Positions 9,487 through 21,730 of a stretch of DNA of 64,000 bases are shown here, in pieces. Source of the DNA: Miscanthus floridulus (Eukaryota > Streptophyta > Magnoliopsida > Poales > Poaceae); NCBI RefSeq assembly GCF_019320115.1, contig NC_089591.1:22732502-22796501 (forward strand). The letters are read 5' to 3'. The notes under the pieces are model-generated. The model did not search any database and was not told the origin of the DNA. It saw nothing but the letters and a program-made list of their open reading frames with translations. Within the stretch, counting starts at the first letter, position 1. Every line of letters begins with the position of its first letter. The position numbers and the translations under genes are program-made.

Positions 9487-10755
9487 ATGTCATGTTTACG
9501 CATCCTTCTCCTGGTACCGCTGTTCCTCTGCTCGGGAATCTCCAGCTCATTGTCGTCATCAGCTGGATGCAGCTGCGGTGACAGCACGACCCACGATTTC
9601 TCCTCCTTCAGCAGTGGATCTGCTGATGAGTTGGTGCTCCTCAAGGACGCCGGGATCAGTAATGGCGTCCTCCATCTCACGGCAGACGACTCGAGGAATC
9701 GCTACAGGTCCGGTACTGCGCTCCTGCCAGCTCCGGTCATGCTCTTGTGCCAAGACCCCGAGGACGTGAAGCAAAACGCGTCCTTTAAAGCCTCCTTAAC
9801 CATGGGCATCATGGAAAGGAGAGGAGATGGCGGCCTCGCGTTCGTCTTGGTTCCCTCCCTCAACAGCCCCCCACTTGACATCCTGGGCCTCAGCAACAAC
9901 CCTTCTTCCAAGGCTACCTCTTCCTCCACTAGCAGCGGCTTCGTCACCTTCACGTTCGACACGGTGAAGCAGTCCTATGATCCTGACGGCAACCGCTCCA
10001 TCATCAGCATCAACGCTGGTGTCTCCGTCTCCGATGACGTTGTTGCGCGTTCGTTTCTGAATATCACCGTCCCGACTAATCTGCAGGCCGCTACAAAAAA
10101 CTTCACCGTGTGGATCTAGTATAACAATGGTGCCGGACGACATGACCGTGCCGTATCGATATATATGAATGTCCAAGGGCAGGCGAAACCGGACAAAGCC
10201 GCCATTGATGTGCCCTTCAACCTTAGTGACCACCTCCCGCAGAGAGCCTTTGTTGGTTTATTGGCTTGGACAGACGTGAGCTCCGAGCTCCAATCCGTCC
10301 TGAGCTGGAACCTGCAAGTTACTCTCCCTGGCGACGGCCCAAGCTTGGATTGGAAGGTGATACTAACGGCAGTTTTGGGTGGGATTGCCTTCACTGGAAT
10401 CATGAATCTTTTCGTTGCCGTCTTCTACTTCAACTCCAAGTACAATAAGCTCAAGATGGAGCTGGTCCTGTCGGAGACTCCGCGGCGGCTGCCCGGCATG
10501 CCGAGGGAGTTCAAGCACGCCACGATGAGGAAGGCCACCGATAACTTCCACGAGGCGAGGAAGCTGGGCAAAGGCGGGTTCGGAGCTGTGTACAAGAGCA
10601 CACTGCGATCTGCAGGGAAGGACGGCATGGCAGCATGCGTAGACGTCGCGGTGAAGAAGTTCACCCGGAACGAGAACCGGTGCTACGCGACGACTTCCTC
10701 GCCGAGGTCGACATCATCAACCGACTCCGTCATCGGAACATCGTCCCGCTAGTTG
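9487..10755 (+). pseudogene. L-type lectin receptor kinase exon 1, copy 2
   Basis: Same sequence as 5011-6279, with the same in-frame TAG (10117-10119) and frameshift, so the lesions predate the duplication. The donor GTATGT follows at 10756. This copy is the one directly upstream of the complete CACTA-1 and therefore contiguous, through the transposon nest, with exon 2 at 49190. Domain content: signal peptide, lectin domain, one transmembrane helix, and a kinase N-lobe to the helix-C/RHRNIV region. Confidence 0.88.
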
Positions 10756-10995
10756 GTATGTTCTTCATTCAACGATGAGAGAGTTTCAAATTTCTTGTCA
10801 TGCATGAGCATGTGTGCTGTGTGTCAGTCATTCAGTCAAAGTCCTTCATCTGGTGACATGCATGCGTGAAGGAAAAAAAGACTCACCATTGATGAGTACA
10901 GCTAATACTAGGTAGATAGAGTCTGCAGACACTATTGTCTTACTCTTACATGCATAGAGACAGAAGTCACTTTTCACATTATCTTCAATTATAAA
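10756..10995 (+). other. Intron of lectin kinase up to CACTA-1, copy 2
   Basis: Same 240 bp as 6280-6519. It ends in the AAA target duplication (10993-10995), whose partner is at 21728-21730. Confidence 0.6.
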
Positions 10996-11010
10996 CACTA
11001 CTAGAGAACC

Positions 11011-11236
11011 CCCGACTAAAGGATCCTTTAGTTCCGGTTTGTAATACTAACCAGAAACTAAATGTTCCTGCCGAATGGTCAGTCCGCGGGGCAGGAATCT
11101 TTAGTCCCGGCTGTTATTACCAGCCGGGACTAAAGCTTTACCTTTAGTCCCGGATTGGGTGATGCCCCGGGAATAAAGATTAATCTTTAGTCCCGGTTTG
11201 GCCCCCTAACCGGGACTAATTATCCCGGTCTATAGA
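11011..11236. repeat. CACTA-1 left subterminal repeats
   Basis: Duplicate of 6535-6760. It includes the 15-bp hairpin (11099-11113 with 11121-11135). Confidence 0.8.
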
Positions 11237-11656
11237 CCAGCTCATTTCTTCCCCCCCGAACCTGAGCCATTCCATTCAAACTCACTGCCTCTGTTCTTCA
11301 GCTTGCTATTGTTCTTGCTCTCTCCCCCTCCATTGGTGTTGCTCTTCGTTTTTGGAGGTAACAAACTTAATCCTCTTATGTTTTATCAGTAGCTTATCTC
11401 ATTTTGAGATGTAGATGCATGTGTAACTTTATATGTTGGACTTTATTATGATTTTATATGTCATTTTTAGCTCAAAATCACATGATGATTTGCATATATG
11501 TTTGGATAAACAAAAGTTAAATTAGTTCATCAAAATCATGCTTCGCTCGTCCTCGCTGGAGCACGCGCCATCCTCGTCCCCGGCGGCTTACGTGATCTTA
11601 GAATTAATTTTTCCATGAAATGAAAAACTTAGAAAATTGTTAGAAAATTGTAGAAA

Positions 11657-11889
11657 ATCCGTACTAGTTGAACTTGCGGACCGTGTTCAGCTCGGCGAGC
11701 AAGTTCTCTGCCGAGCGGTAACAGACGTCAAGGAGGAGCTTTGATTTTACGAGGGAGAGCGGCAACGGTCGTGGAAGACCGTGTTCCCTTCCTCGTAGAA
11801 TCGGAGCTCTTCCTTGGTCAAGTACGGTACCGTCCGGTGGAGAAATGCTCGCCGGGATGATCACGTAAGCAAGGTCAACTAGTACGGAT
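11657..11889. repeat. Inverted-repeat-bounded block, copy 2
   Basis: Duplicate of 7181-7413, with the same 19-bp inverted ends and outer direct repeats. Confidence 0.6.
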
Positions 11890-12123
11890 GGTTATTTATT
11901 GAAACATGTTTTTGAGCTATGCGATTTCTATGTCATTTTTAGCTCAAAATCACATGATGATTTATAATAGTAAAATCACTTGATAGTTTGGTATTTTACT
12001 ATTATACATAGTACATATTTCATGGTTTAGTTAGATAAATAAATAATTTTAGTTTTGTTTAAATATATTATTTTAGAAAATGTGAAATTTACACTAGTTT
12101 GCAAAAATAAGTATAGAAAGTAG

Positions 12124-12642
12124 ATGACAACTGGTACCAGATCCTCGGCCTCTCGTTCGGTTGCGAAACGACTGAGGCCAGAACTCCCTCTCATTATCTG
12201 CGGCAAGTGTAAGCAGAATATTATGATGGAGTACCGAGTCAAGAGACAGGGACCCAACAAGGGTCGTGTTTTCTACAAGTGCCCGAATCGCGATGTGAGT
12301 TTCTTACGCATTTGATTATTATGGCTAATTGACCTACTTTTCTTGAATATTTTTGACTAAATATTTTTTGGCTTTAATTTCAGTGGGAGGGCAATGGATG
12401 TGATGGTTGGTACTGGGAGGAAGATTATGCTATATACGTGCAGAATTCGGGTGTACTTGAGGTAGCGGCTGCTGATGATGAGGCAGTGAGCCTAGTAGGA
12501 GAAGCTTATTGATATTCAACAGAAGAATGATTTGTCTGTTTTAGTTGCGTACGGTCACAAAATAATTATGTTACTGAAGTGTATTGTAGTTTTAGTTTGT
12601 TTAGTGATAGTTGGGATTGCTTACATTGTAGCCAGGCTTAGT
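12124..12642 (+). pseudogene. GRF-type zinc-finger protein of CACTA-1, copy 2
   Basis: Exons 12124-12294 and 12384 onward repeat the copy 1 reading (CGKC, YKCPNRD, GCDGWYW). Here the sequence after the one-base shift survives past the duplication boundary and reads QQKNDLSVLVAYGH, then a strongly hydrophobic segment (MLLKCIVVLVCLVIVGIAYIV) and a stop near 12642. The intact ancestor thus had a zinc finger at the N-terminus and a single membrane-type helix at the C-terminus. The frame shift (near 12494-12502) makes this a pseudogene unless the base is a sequencing error. Confidence 0.65.
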
Positions 12643-12759
12643 TAATTAATCAACCGTATGTGTCATCTATGTTGTGTAATAAAATACTTAATTATGTTTA
12701 AGGTTTTCATAATTTGTCGTGTAATGCAGATTATGTCACGCCATTAGATGTACAATGCC

Positions 12760-15700
12760 GATCGCCGCTCCTAAGACTTTATTGAGGGCGTGCACTATTT
12801 CTTATGTGTGGCCGAGGCAAATAAGCGGGATGGTTTCATGTGCTGTTCATGTGCCATATGTAAGAATTTAAAGGAATATTCAAGCTCAATGAGTCTTCAT
12901 TCACATTTGCTTAAGTCAGGTTTCATGTCAAACTATATATGTTGGACTAAGCATGGAGAAAGCGGGGTCATGATGGAAGAAGGTGAAGGAGAAGATTTAG
13001 ACATTGATGACATTATTGCTCAGTATGGTGCCTTTGATGATACTACAATGGGGGGAGATGAAGAAGAGATAGCGGCAGAAGATGATCTCGGTGATGCTCT
13101 TGGCGATGCCATTCGTGATGCACAACAAGAATGCGAAAGTGAAAAAGAGAAAGTTAAGTTCGAGCGCATGCTTGAGGATCATAGGAAGTTGCTATACCCG
13201 ACGGCCGAAGAGGGGCAAAAAAAGTTGGGTACAACACTGGAATTGCTACAGTGGAAGGCAAAGAATGGTGTATCCGACAAGGCATTTGGGAATTTATTGA
13301 ACCTCATAAAGAAGATGCTTCTGAAGCCAAATGAATTGCCCACCACTACGTACAAAGCAAAAAAGGTTGTCTGCCCTTTGGGATTAAAAATCCAGAAGAT
13401 ACATCCATGTCCTAATGACTGCATCCTCTACCATGGCAATGAATACGAGAATTTGGATGAATGCCCGGTATGTAAAGCAGCGCGGTATAAGATCAGGCGC
13501 GATGATCGTGGTGATGTCGAGGGTGAACAACATCCTAGAAAGAAAATCCCTGCCAAGGTTATGTGGTTTGCTCCTATAATACCACGCTTAAAACGTTTGT
13601 TTAGAAATAAAGACTATGCAAAGTTATTGCGGTGGCATAAAGAAGACCGTAAGGTAGACTAATTTACTAAGACACTCAGCTGATGGGTCCTAGTGGAGAG
13701 CGATAGACAGGGAATTTCTAGAGTTTGCAAATGAGGCTAGAAACTTAAGGTTTGCCTTAAGTACAGATGGTATAAATCCTTTTGGGGAGCAGAGCACTAG
13801 TCATAGCACTTAGCCAGTTACTCTATGTATCTACAACCTTCCTCCATGGTTATGCATGAAGCGGAAGTTCATTATGATGCCGATCCTTATCCAAGGTCTG
13901 AGGCAACCTGGCAACGACATTGATGTCTATCTGAAGCCATTAGTTGAAGAACTTCTAGTTTTATGGAACAAACTAGGTGTACGTGTCTGGGATGAGTACA
14001 AACAAGAACACTTTAAGTAATCTTTCAGGTCAGACAAACAAAGGATATAGTGCATGCACACATTGTTTTGATGACCTTGACAGTATATATTTGAAAAGAT
14101 AGTCGAAAGGTCGTGTACCTTGGCCATCGTCGATTCCTTCCTTTGAATCACCTAAGTAAGAAAGAAAGGTAAGCATTTTAAAGGTAAGCCAGACCACCGG
14201 AAGAAACCTCATAACCGAACCAGGGAAGATGTACTCGCAACGGTCAAGGATGTGAAAGTAGTATTTGAAAAGGGACAAGGCAGCGAATCTATTCCCAAAG
14301 ATGCTAAGGGACACGCACCCATGTGGAAGAAGAAGTCCATCTTTTGGGAGCTACCCTATTGGCAAATCCTAGAGGTCCGCAATGCAATCGACATGATGCA
14401 CCTGACAAAGAATCTTTGTGTGAACCTGTTAGGATTCATGGGTGTGTACAGGAAGCCAAAGGATTCACTTGAAGCATGTCAGGACTTGCAGGGCATGAAA
14501 GAACTGAGACAACCTTCATCCAGAGAAGACAGATGATGGACGTCATTACTTAAGTCCTGCTAGCTACACGCTTAGCATAGAAGAGAGGGACAGCATGTTC
14601 AAATGTCTAAGTAGCATCAAGGTCCCATCGGGATTCTCCTCCAATATAAAGGGTATTATAAATGTGCCAGAGAAGAAATTCCTAAACTTAAAGTCCCACG
14701 ACTGCCATGTGCTTATGACGCAATTGCTTCCAGTTGCTTTAAGAGGAATTCTACCTCCACATGTACATCTAGCCATCGTGAAGCTATGTGCATTCCTCAA
14801 TGCAATTTCTCAGAAGGCAATCAATCTAGTGGAACCAGCTACTCTACAGAATGATGTGGTTCAATGTCTTGTCAGCTTTGAGTTGGTGTTCCCTCCATCC
14901 TTCTTTAATATCATGACACACCTCCTAGTTCATTTGGTGAAGGAGATTAGTATTCTTGGACCTGTGTTCTTACATAACATGTTCCCCTTCGAGAGGTTTA
15001 TGGGAGTCTTGAAGAAATATGTGAAAGTCTGTTCTAAGCCTGAAGGAAGCATCGCCTAGGGCTATGAAACAGAGGAGGTCATTGAGTTTTGTGTTGACTT
15101 TATTCCTGACCTTGCCCCGATTGGCGTTCCTGAATCGTGACACGAGGGGAGACTCAGTGGTAAAGGAACTTTAGGGAAGAAAACATATATTGGCATAGGA
15201 AGACGATTATTTCAATAAAGCACACTACATAGTTCTTCAGAACTCATCATTGGTGCATCCGTACATCGAGATACATAAGGAGTTCTTACGATTCAAGTTT
15301 CTAGGGAAGACTGAAGCTTGCATTAGGCGTCAAGCACATGGAAAGTTTCAGTGGTTGGTTGCGAAAAGAATGTCAAGGCGATGACAATATTGATGAGCAA
15401 CTGTATTTGTTGGCTAGGCAACCATCGTGTCATATTCCTCACGTACCAAGGGTACGAGATAAATGGGAATATATTTTATACAGTTGCCCAAGATAAAAGG
15501 AGCACCAATCAAAATAGTGGTGTTCGCATAGATGGTACAGATCCAAATAGGGAATATACAAACATATTATGGCTGTATAGAAGATATATGGGAACTAGAC
15601 TACGCACCTAATTTTAATGTCCCTTTGTTCCGATGCCAATGGGTGAAGCTGACCGGAGGAGGGGTAACAGTCGACAAAGAGTATGGAATGACAATAGTGG

Positions 15701-16013
15701 ACCTCAACAATATTGGGTACAAAGACGAACCATTCGTCCTTGCTGCCGATGTGAGTCAGATGTTCTATGTGAAAGACATGTCTACAAAATCAAAGAGAGG
15801 AAAAAACGAAGATGTCAACTCAATGATCAATGAGCCAAAGCGCCACATAGTTCTTTCTGGGAAAATAAATATAGTGGGAACTGAAGACAAGTCAGACATG
15901 TCAGAAGATTATGAAAGAAATGTCCGAATTCCATCGTTCATAGTGAAGAAAGATCCAAGCATCATGTTAAATGATGAAGACACTCCATGGTTATGACAAG
16001 ATCATAACCAAGG
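12760..16013 (+). pseudogene. tnp2-type CACTA transposase
   Basis: A long frame from about 12790 to 13662 has Cys-rich CCSCAICKNLKEY near its start, an acidic stretch, and the zinc-knuckle-like HPCPNDCILYHGNEYENLDECPVCKAARY that is diagnostic of tnp2 transposases (PF02992 family). It stops at RKVD. The reading then continues in other frames: FANEARNLRFALSTDGINPFG (about 13719), NLPPWLCMKRKFIMM, a WKKKSIFWELPYW...NAIDMMHLTKN block (14252-14536), a segment like DUF4218 (14595-15059, MFPFERFMGVLKKYVK) and one like DUF4216 (15532-15996, LYRRYMGT, YFVPLFRCQW-type text). At least four frame breaks or stops separate these. The protein normally cuts both transposon ends. Order and motifs are clear, but activity is not expected. 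Confidence 0.85.
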
Positions 16014-16070
16014 GTCATACGTCAATAAGAAATTCACTGTTGTGCCCGCATGATACAACGATGTACTGTT

Positions 16071-17567
16071 GTGACATAGTTTTAGAAAGTCTATATGAGA
16101 TTCAAGAATTTATCACTAGTGTTTGATAAAACTTTCTCAAATGGGAAAATGAGCTATGTAACCATTGTAGATCTTGCTGAGATGATCAAACTTGGTATTC
16201 AGAGTTTTTTCATCTGAGGTCATTTAGTGTCTCATTTGAGCAAGTTTAACCAAGTCAAATTTGGTCAAATAAAAAAATAACACTTTGACTCTAGTATTAT
16301 GAACTCTAAATGACTTCAAATTGAAAAGTTTTGAATACCAAGTTTGTTAAAATCATCAAGATCTACAATTGTTGTTTTAGTCAACTTTCCATTTGAGATA
16401 GTTTGGATGGTTCAAATTTATGATTTTTAAATTTCAACGCCTACAAACTAGTTTTTGGAACCTTAGATTGTCTCAAATTGAAAAGTTTTGAATACCAAGT
16501 TTGTTCAACTCATCAAGATCTACAATCCTTATATAGGCCATTTTTCATTTGAGAAAGTTTGAACAAAATGTAGTTCAAATTTCACAAGTGTGTGACATAG
16601 TTTTAGAAAGTCTACATGAGATTCAAGAATTTATGACTAGTGTTTGATAAAACTTTCTCAAATGGGAAAATGAGCTATATAACAATTGTAGATCTTGCTA
16701 AGATGATCAAACTTGGTATTCAGAGTTGTTTCATCTGAGGTCATTTAGTGTCTCATTTGAGCAAGTTTGACCAAGTCAAATTTGGTCAAATGAAAAAACA
16801 ACACTTTGACTCTAGTATTATAAACTCTAAATGACTTCAAATTGAAAAGTTTTGAATACCAAGTTTGTTAAAATCATCAATATCTACAATTGTTGTTTTG
16901 GTCAACTTTCCATTTGAGATAGTTTGGACAGTTCAAATTTGTGATTTTTAAATTTTAACGCCTACAAACTAGTTTTCGGAACCCTAAATTATCTCAAATT
17001 GAAAAGTTTTGAATACCAAGTTTGTTCAGCTCATCAATATCTACAATCCTTATATAGGACATTTTTTCATTTGAGGAAGGTTGAACAAAATGTAGTTCAA
17101 ATTTCACAAGTGTATGACATAGTTTTAGAAAGTCTATATGAGATTCAAGAATTTATGACTAGTGTTTGATAAAACTTTCTTAAATGGGAAAATGAGCTAT
17201 GTAAAAATTGTAGATCTTGCTGAGATGATCAAACTTGGTATTCAGAGTTTTTTCATCTGAGGTCATTTAGTGTCTCATTTGAGCAAGTTTGACCAAGTCA
17301 AATTCGGTCAAATAAAAAACAACACTTTGACTCTAGTATTATGAACTCTAAATGACTTCAAATTGAAAAGTTTTGAATACCAAGTTTGTTAAAATCATCA
17401 AGATCTACAATTGTTGTTTTGGTCAACTTTCCATTTGAGATAGTTTGGACGGTTCAAATTTGTGATTTTTAAATTTCTACGTCTACAAACTAGTTTTCGG
17501 AACCCTAAATTGTCTCAAATTGAAAAGTTTTGAATACCAAGTTTGTTCAGCTCATCAAGATCTACAT
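16071..17567. repeat. 521-bp tandem repeat, about 2.9 copies
   Basis: Units start at about 16071, 16592 and 17114 (GTGACATAGTTTTAGAAAG), spacing 521 and 522 bp. The third copy breaks off at about 17567, exactly where the second transposase ORF becomes readable. Each unit is AT-rich and contains two internal half-related blocks (TTGAAAAGTTTTGAATACCAAG occurs twice per unit, about 140 bp apart). There is no coding potential. Satellite-like arrays inside CACTA elements are known in grasses. Confidence 0.9.
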
Positions 17568-20500
17568 CAACCACCGACAAGAGTAGGAAAGTCCGAGGGC
17601 CAAAAAAGCCATTAGAGGACCGTTTCATAATATCAGAATTCGACACCGACACCGGCAAACCATTGGGACCACATGCTCAGACATATGTCAATCAATGTGG
17701 GTTCATTGTAAGGGATATGATCCCAGTTAGTGCTTGTAAATGGAAGCAGAAGATATCCGCTCCTAATGTTAGTTTTGTATCAGATCGTGACAAGAACCTA
17801 GCTTGGAGAGATATCACTCAGCATTTCACATTACAAGCAGATGATGCTTTGAAGGAGTTAGTGAGGGATTGGACAATGAAGAAGATGACAACATTGTTCT
17901 AGAGTTAGAAGAAGACATTGTATAAAAAGTTTATCTTGAAGAATGAAATGCTGGATTTCAATGCTAAGGCGTTTGTCAAGTTGGAGTCCCATTAGGATGA
18001 CTTCGTACAATACAAGACATCTTAAGAGAGTGAGGAACGTGTGATGAGGAATCAATAGAATGCCTGACAGAAGCAATACCATCATCACATGGGATCAAGT
18101 GGTTATAGGAGTGCTATTCCCAAGTGGCAGAACCTAGAAGCAGAGATTACTGCCAAGGGAATCATACCTGAAACTAATATAGAAGAACTGGCCTCAACGC
18201 GTGAAGAATTAGTTCTACGCTCATGGGGGAAGCCTAGACCCAGACACTAGCAAGCTAATTTTCAGCCAAAAAATTGAGAGAGCAACACAGAGACTAGCTC
18301 TTGCTAGGGAAGAAGCTGATAGTGGTGTTTTCAAGCCCAACAGAGAAAAGGATGAATTGACATATGCCCTAAAGAATCCTGAACACGGTGGTCGAACTAA
18401 GAGACTATGGGGCGGTTCCATGGCTACAAGCATTCCCAGCAGACAAGGATAGCTATAGAAGCCGCCAGAGAAAGAATGATGAGGAGGCAGACCGAATCTG
18501 TGTATTGGAACAATTTGTTAATGAGTCACGACAAGCATTGCTTGAATCACGTGAACGAGAAAAATCTCTTGAGGCAAGAATGCAGGAGGAGATCAAGAGG
18601 CAAGTGCAGCTAGCAATGAGTCAAATGCAATCGCAATCAATGCTGGGAGTCACCATTAGCCCCATTGGTCAGATGAAAAGCAGTTGTACTTCCACGGAGC
18701 TGCCAGTTATTCAAGGTGACACTAGGTTGCGCTTCCCTGTTGATGACATTACCGAGCCTCTAACAACATGTGAGCTGCACATTCCAGATGGTAATAATGC
18801 ATCAATCATGGTGGCTGTCGGGGTTGTATCTCCAATAGACCGAACGAAGACACCAAGAATCCATGGGTCAGTTATTCAACCTGGATATGCTAGCGTCTCA
18901 GTCGATAGAGTGCTCAAAGGTTACAGCAATGTTCCTCTTGACATTGAAGGCGATGATGGGGAGAAGACACTAGGAGAAGCAGAGAAGACATTTATTCAAT
19001 GGTGCAAATGCTTCATCATTATTCCTGGGGCACCACCGCTTCCCCTACCTCACCCTAGGTATGAATGAAAGTGAATAAAATATTATTTTCCATTAATTTT
19101 ATATTGGCATTCAAAAATAATTGACCCACAACTTGTTTTTGTATTCAGGGTCTCCCCCTAGCCTAGCCCAATCATTCATTCCCCATCTCATCACAGCTGT
19201 CGCGGGGGGTGAGACGACTTCATCCCCTACGGCGATCTCCAACTCCTACACCGGCCCCATCGCCTCCACAACGATCTCCAACTCCTACACCGGCCCCACC
19301 TGCCTCCACAACGATCTCCAACGCCTCCACGCCGGACTTCAACACCGGCCTCATCGCCTCCACGCCGGTCTCCAACACCACCCCCACCCCCTCCACAGCG
19401 ACGCACTACAAAGACGTCTAAGGTCCCGGCGGCAAAGAAGACCCCCAAAAAAGAGTTATTTCTCAAGAAATACTTCCTGAAAAGACTGATGAGCAAATAG
19501 CAGCTGAAGAAGACAAAAAAGTGAAAGATTTTTTTATAGATATCCAAAAACAGAGACAAGCAAAGCTTAAGGAGAAGCCATACTTTTACATACCACGAGA
19601 TCTGCTGAGGTAGAAGGTCGAAGCTCACAAGAAAAAGATGCTTGAAGTTCGTAAGCCTCCGCCACTATCAGACTATGACCGCTCCCTCGTGAAGTCACAT
19701 GATGCACATAAGAAAAGGAAAAGAGCATCAGGGAAGGATGTCCCATAGCTCGGACAACAGAAGCAACCAATGCAAAATCTTGTTGTTGCTAATGAATATG
19801 GTTCCAACATAGAAGTCTATCGACCAGACAACTTTGGAGAAGTGTCGGTTCAAGACCTTAATGCTTTTTTTGAACTAACTAGTTTAACCTTGGATCAATT
19901 GACGGGCAAAGCTCCAATCCAGAACCTAGAAGTTGATACCAGGAAGACTTATAAATTTGGCAAAAGTCTGTACAACCCTGCGGCTCTGAATAAATTGGGT
20001 ATGCAAATGTACTTGCTCAATAAGTGGTACATGCAGGCGTGTGGCAGGGGTGAGCAGTGGATCTTTGTCAGATTTAGAGACCATCATTACTTCCGTGGCG
20101 ATGACATCTTACATATTAGTTTCGAAGAATTGCATCAACTATACCACTTGGACGCTCTGGACAAATCAATCATTAGCTCCTTTTGTTTGTAAGTGATTCT
20201 TACTTTTATTTAATAAACTCACTTCCATGCGTACGTGTATATAATTATCCTCACATGTAACTTATATTTATATACAGATTCCAGATGTCAGAGCTCCAAA
20301 GAATACAAGACACCAGTGTTGGCTTCATTGATCCTTATATCGTATTCAAAACCGATATTATTGTCAAGGAGCACTAGGTATCTGAAGCACAGACGAATAT
20401 CATGAGGTTCTTCGTGAAGCAGCACGACAAGACAACAATACTTTTCCCGTACAACTTTGAGTAAGTGTTAATAATAATGTAGTCTACACATTTTATGTAA

Positions 20501-21222
20501 TATCAATACAACTTATATGCATGTACGTGTGTGTATAAACCAATGCAGATTTCACTGGATACTCATTGTCATTGAGTTAAACTCAAGTCGGTTAGTAATC
20601 TTGGACTCATTGAGAAAAGAGCGGGCACTATACCAAGATATGATAGACATTATACAGGGATAATTTCGATCTCTCGCGCACAACTATTATTGAATAGACT
20701 TTGCCATAATTTATTAATGATAGTACATTATTGGTCGCACAGGGTTTGAAAAGAGTTTATTCGGCAACACCGCAAAGGATTGCAAGGCACCACTTAATGT
20801 AGTTGAAATACTAGTAAGTTGTACTATATATACTTCCCCACGTGTTTAATTACTATATCATACTTCAATTTACGTATAAGATGATGAGAATAATCTTCTT
20901 CTCGTACAGTGGTGTTTGCGGCAGGAACCAAGTAATAACTTGTGTGGATACTATGTTTGTGAATTTATCACTGCACACATAAGAAGAACTCCTAAAGATG
21001 TCCTCAGAGTACGTATATATCAATTTTTTATTTATTTTTAAATGAATATATATATATATATGTATTAATACTTTTTTTTATTTCAAATGCAAGACTGAAT
21101 GGTTGAAACAAAGGGTCATACAAAAAGACCATCTGAAAGCAATTCAAGAGTCAATAGCAGGATTTCTTCTAAAAAAAGTGCTAAATCCCAACGGCAAGTT
21201 CTACTTTGATCCTAAGGAATAA
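17568..21222 (+). pseudogene. CACTA-1 second ORF: plant transposase (Ptta/En/Spm) plus Ulp1-type protease
   Basis: The first part (17568-19068) reads as a plant transposase_24-like protein: KVRGPKKPLEDRF, CGFIVRDMIPVSACKWKQK, SFVSDRDKNLAW, then a heptad-rich coiled coil (about 18490-18640). Frame breaks occur near 17890-18240 and 18400. A proline-rich repeat (19230-19410) and a Lys-rich linker follow. The last part is a C48/Ulp1-like cysteine protease in several exons (19770-20192, 20278-20460, 20549 on, 20910-21008, 21094-21222). It keeps the catalytic His in FHWILIVIE, the Asp in VILDS and Gln/Cys in RQEPSNNLCGYY. A TAG near 20375 and linker stops disable it. Ulp1 domains remove SUMO-like proteins, and their role in CACTA elements is unproven. 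The stop at 21220-21222 ends the gene. Confidence 0.82.
19230..19410 (+). repeat. Coding minisatellite, proline-rich
   Basis: Imperfect repeats of about 36-39 bp around CGATCTCCAACTCCTACACC give SPTPTPAP-type peptide repeats in one frame. This is the hinge between the transposase-like and protease-like parts. Confidence 0.6.
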
Positions 21223-21494
21223 ATGATGTAAATGAAATGTTTATTGATATCGTTATTTTCGAGAATAAGATTATGAAAGTGTTGTATATATACATATTTA
21301 TCTATAATATATATAATTTCATACTTTATTCGAATATAATAATGCTCGAGATGAGAATTAGATGTAATTATATGCATGCGTGTATTTATATTAGCAGCGT
21401 AGAATACGTACATAAAAACATATTATATATTAAACAAATATGTGTAACTGAACTAAAAACAAATTAAACAAAAAAAAAAGAAAATGAAAATGAA

Positions 21495-21727
21495 CCTTTA
21501 ATCCCGGTTGGGGTTACCAACCGGGACTAAAGTGTGCGGCCACGTTTGCTCGGCTGGAGGGCCTTTAGTCCCGGTTGGTAACACTGAACCGGGACTAAAG
21601 GTCCCTCTTTAGTCCCGGCTCGATGACCCAGGACTGAAGGTTCCACCTTTAGTCTCGGAATCATTGTCTCGACGCGGTAACCGGGACTAAAGGCTGCCTG
21701 GGACAACAAGTCCATTCTGTAGTAGTG
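21495..21727. repeat. CACTA-1 right subterminal repeats
   Basis: Repeated CTTTAGTCCCGGTTGG and inverse CCGGGACTAAAGG words, then the right TIR. This mirrors the left array. Confidence 0.85.
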
Positions 21728-21730
21728 AAA

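Larger units (their letters stand above)
8069..12544. repeat. Tandem duplication unit, copy 2 (4,476 bp)
   Basis: Second copy of 3593-8068. Its right end at 12544 continues smoothly into the interior of the CACTA element, so this copy preserves the original right-hand context and copy 1 preserves the original left-hand context. Only about one base (T) of microhomology is present at the junction. Confidence 0.95.
10996..21727 (+). mobile_element. CACTA-1, complete 10.7-kb CACTA (En/Spm) transposon
   Basis: The left TIR CACTACTAGAGAA at 10996 and the right TIR TTCTGTAGTAGTG ending at 21727 are inverted matches with one difference. They are flanked by the 3-bp duplication AAA on both sides (10993-10995 and 21728-21730). 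Subterminal TTTAGTCCCGG arrays lie at both ends. The content in order is GRF zinc-finger gene, tnp2-type transposase, 521-bp tandem repeat, then a second ORF with a plant transposase domain and a C48 protease. All genes carry stops or frameshifts, so it is probably non-autonomous now, but the ends look mobilisable in trans. Confidence 0.93.
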
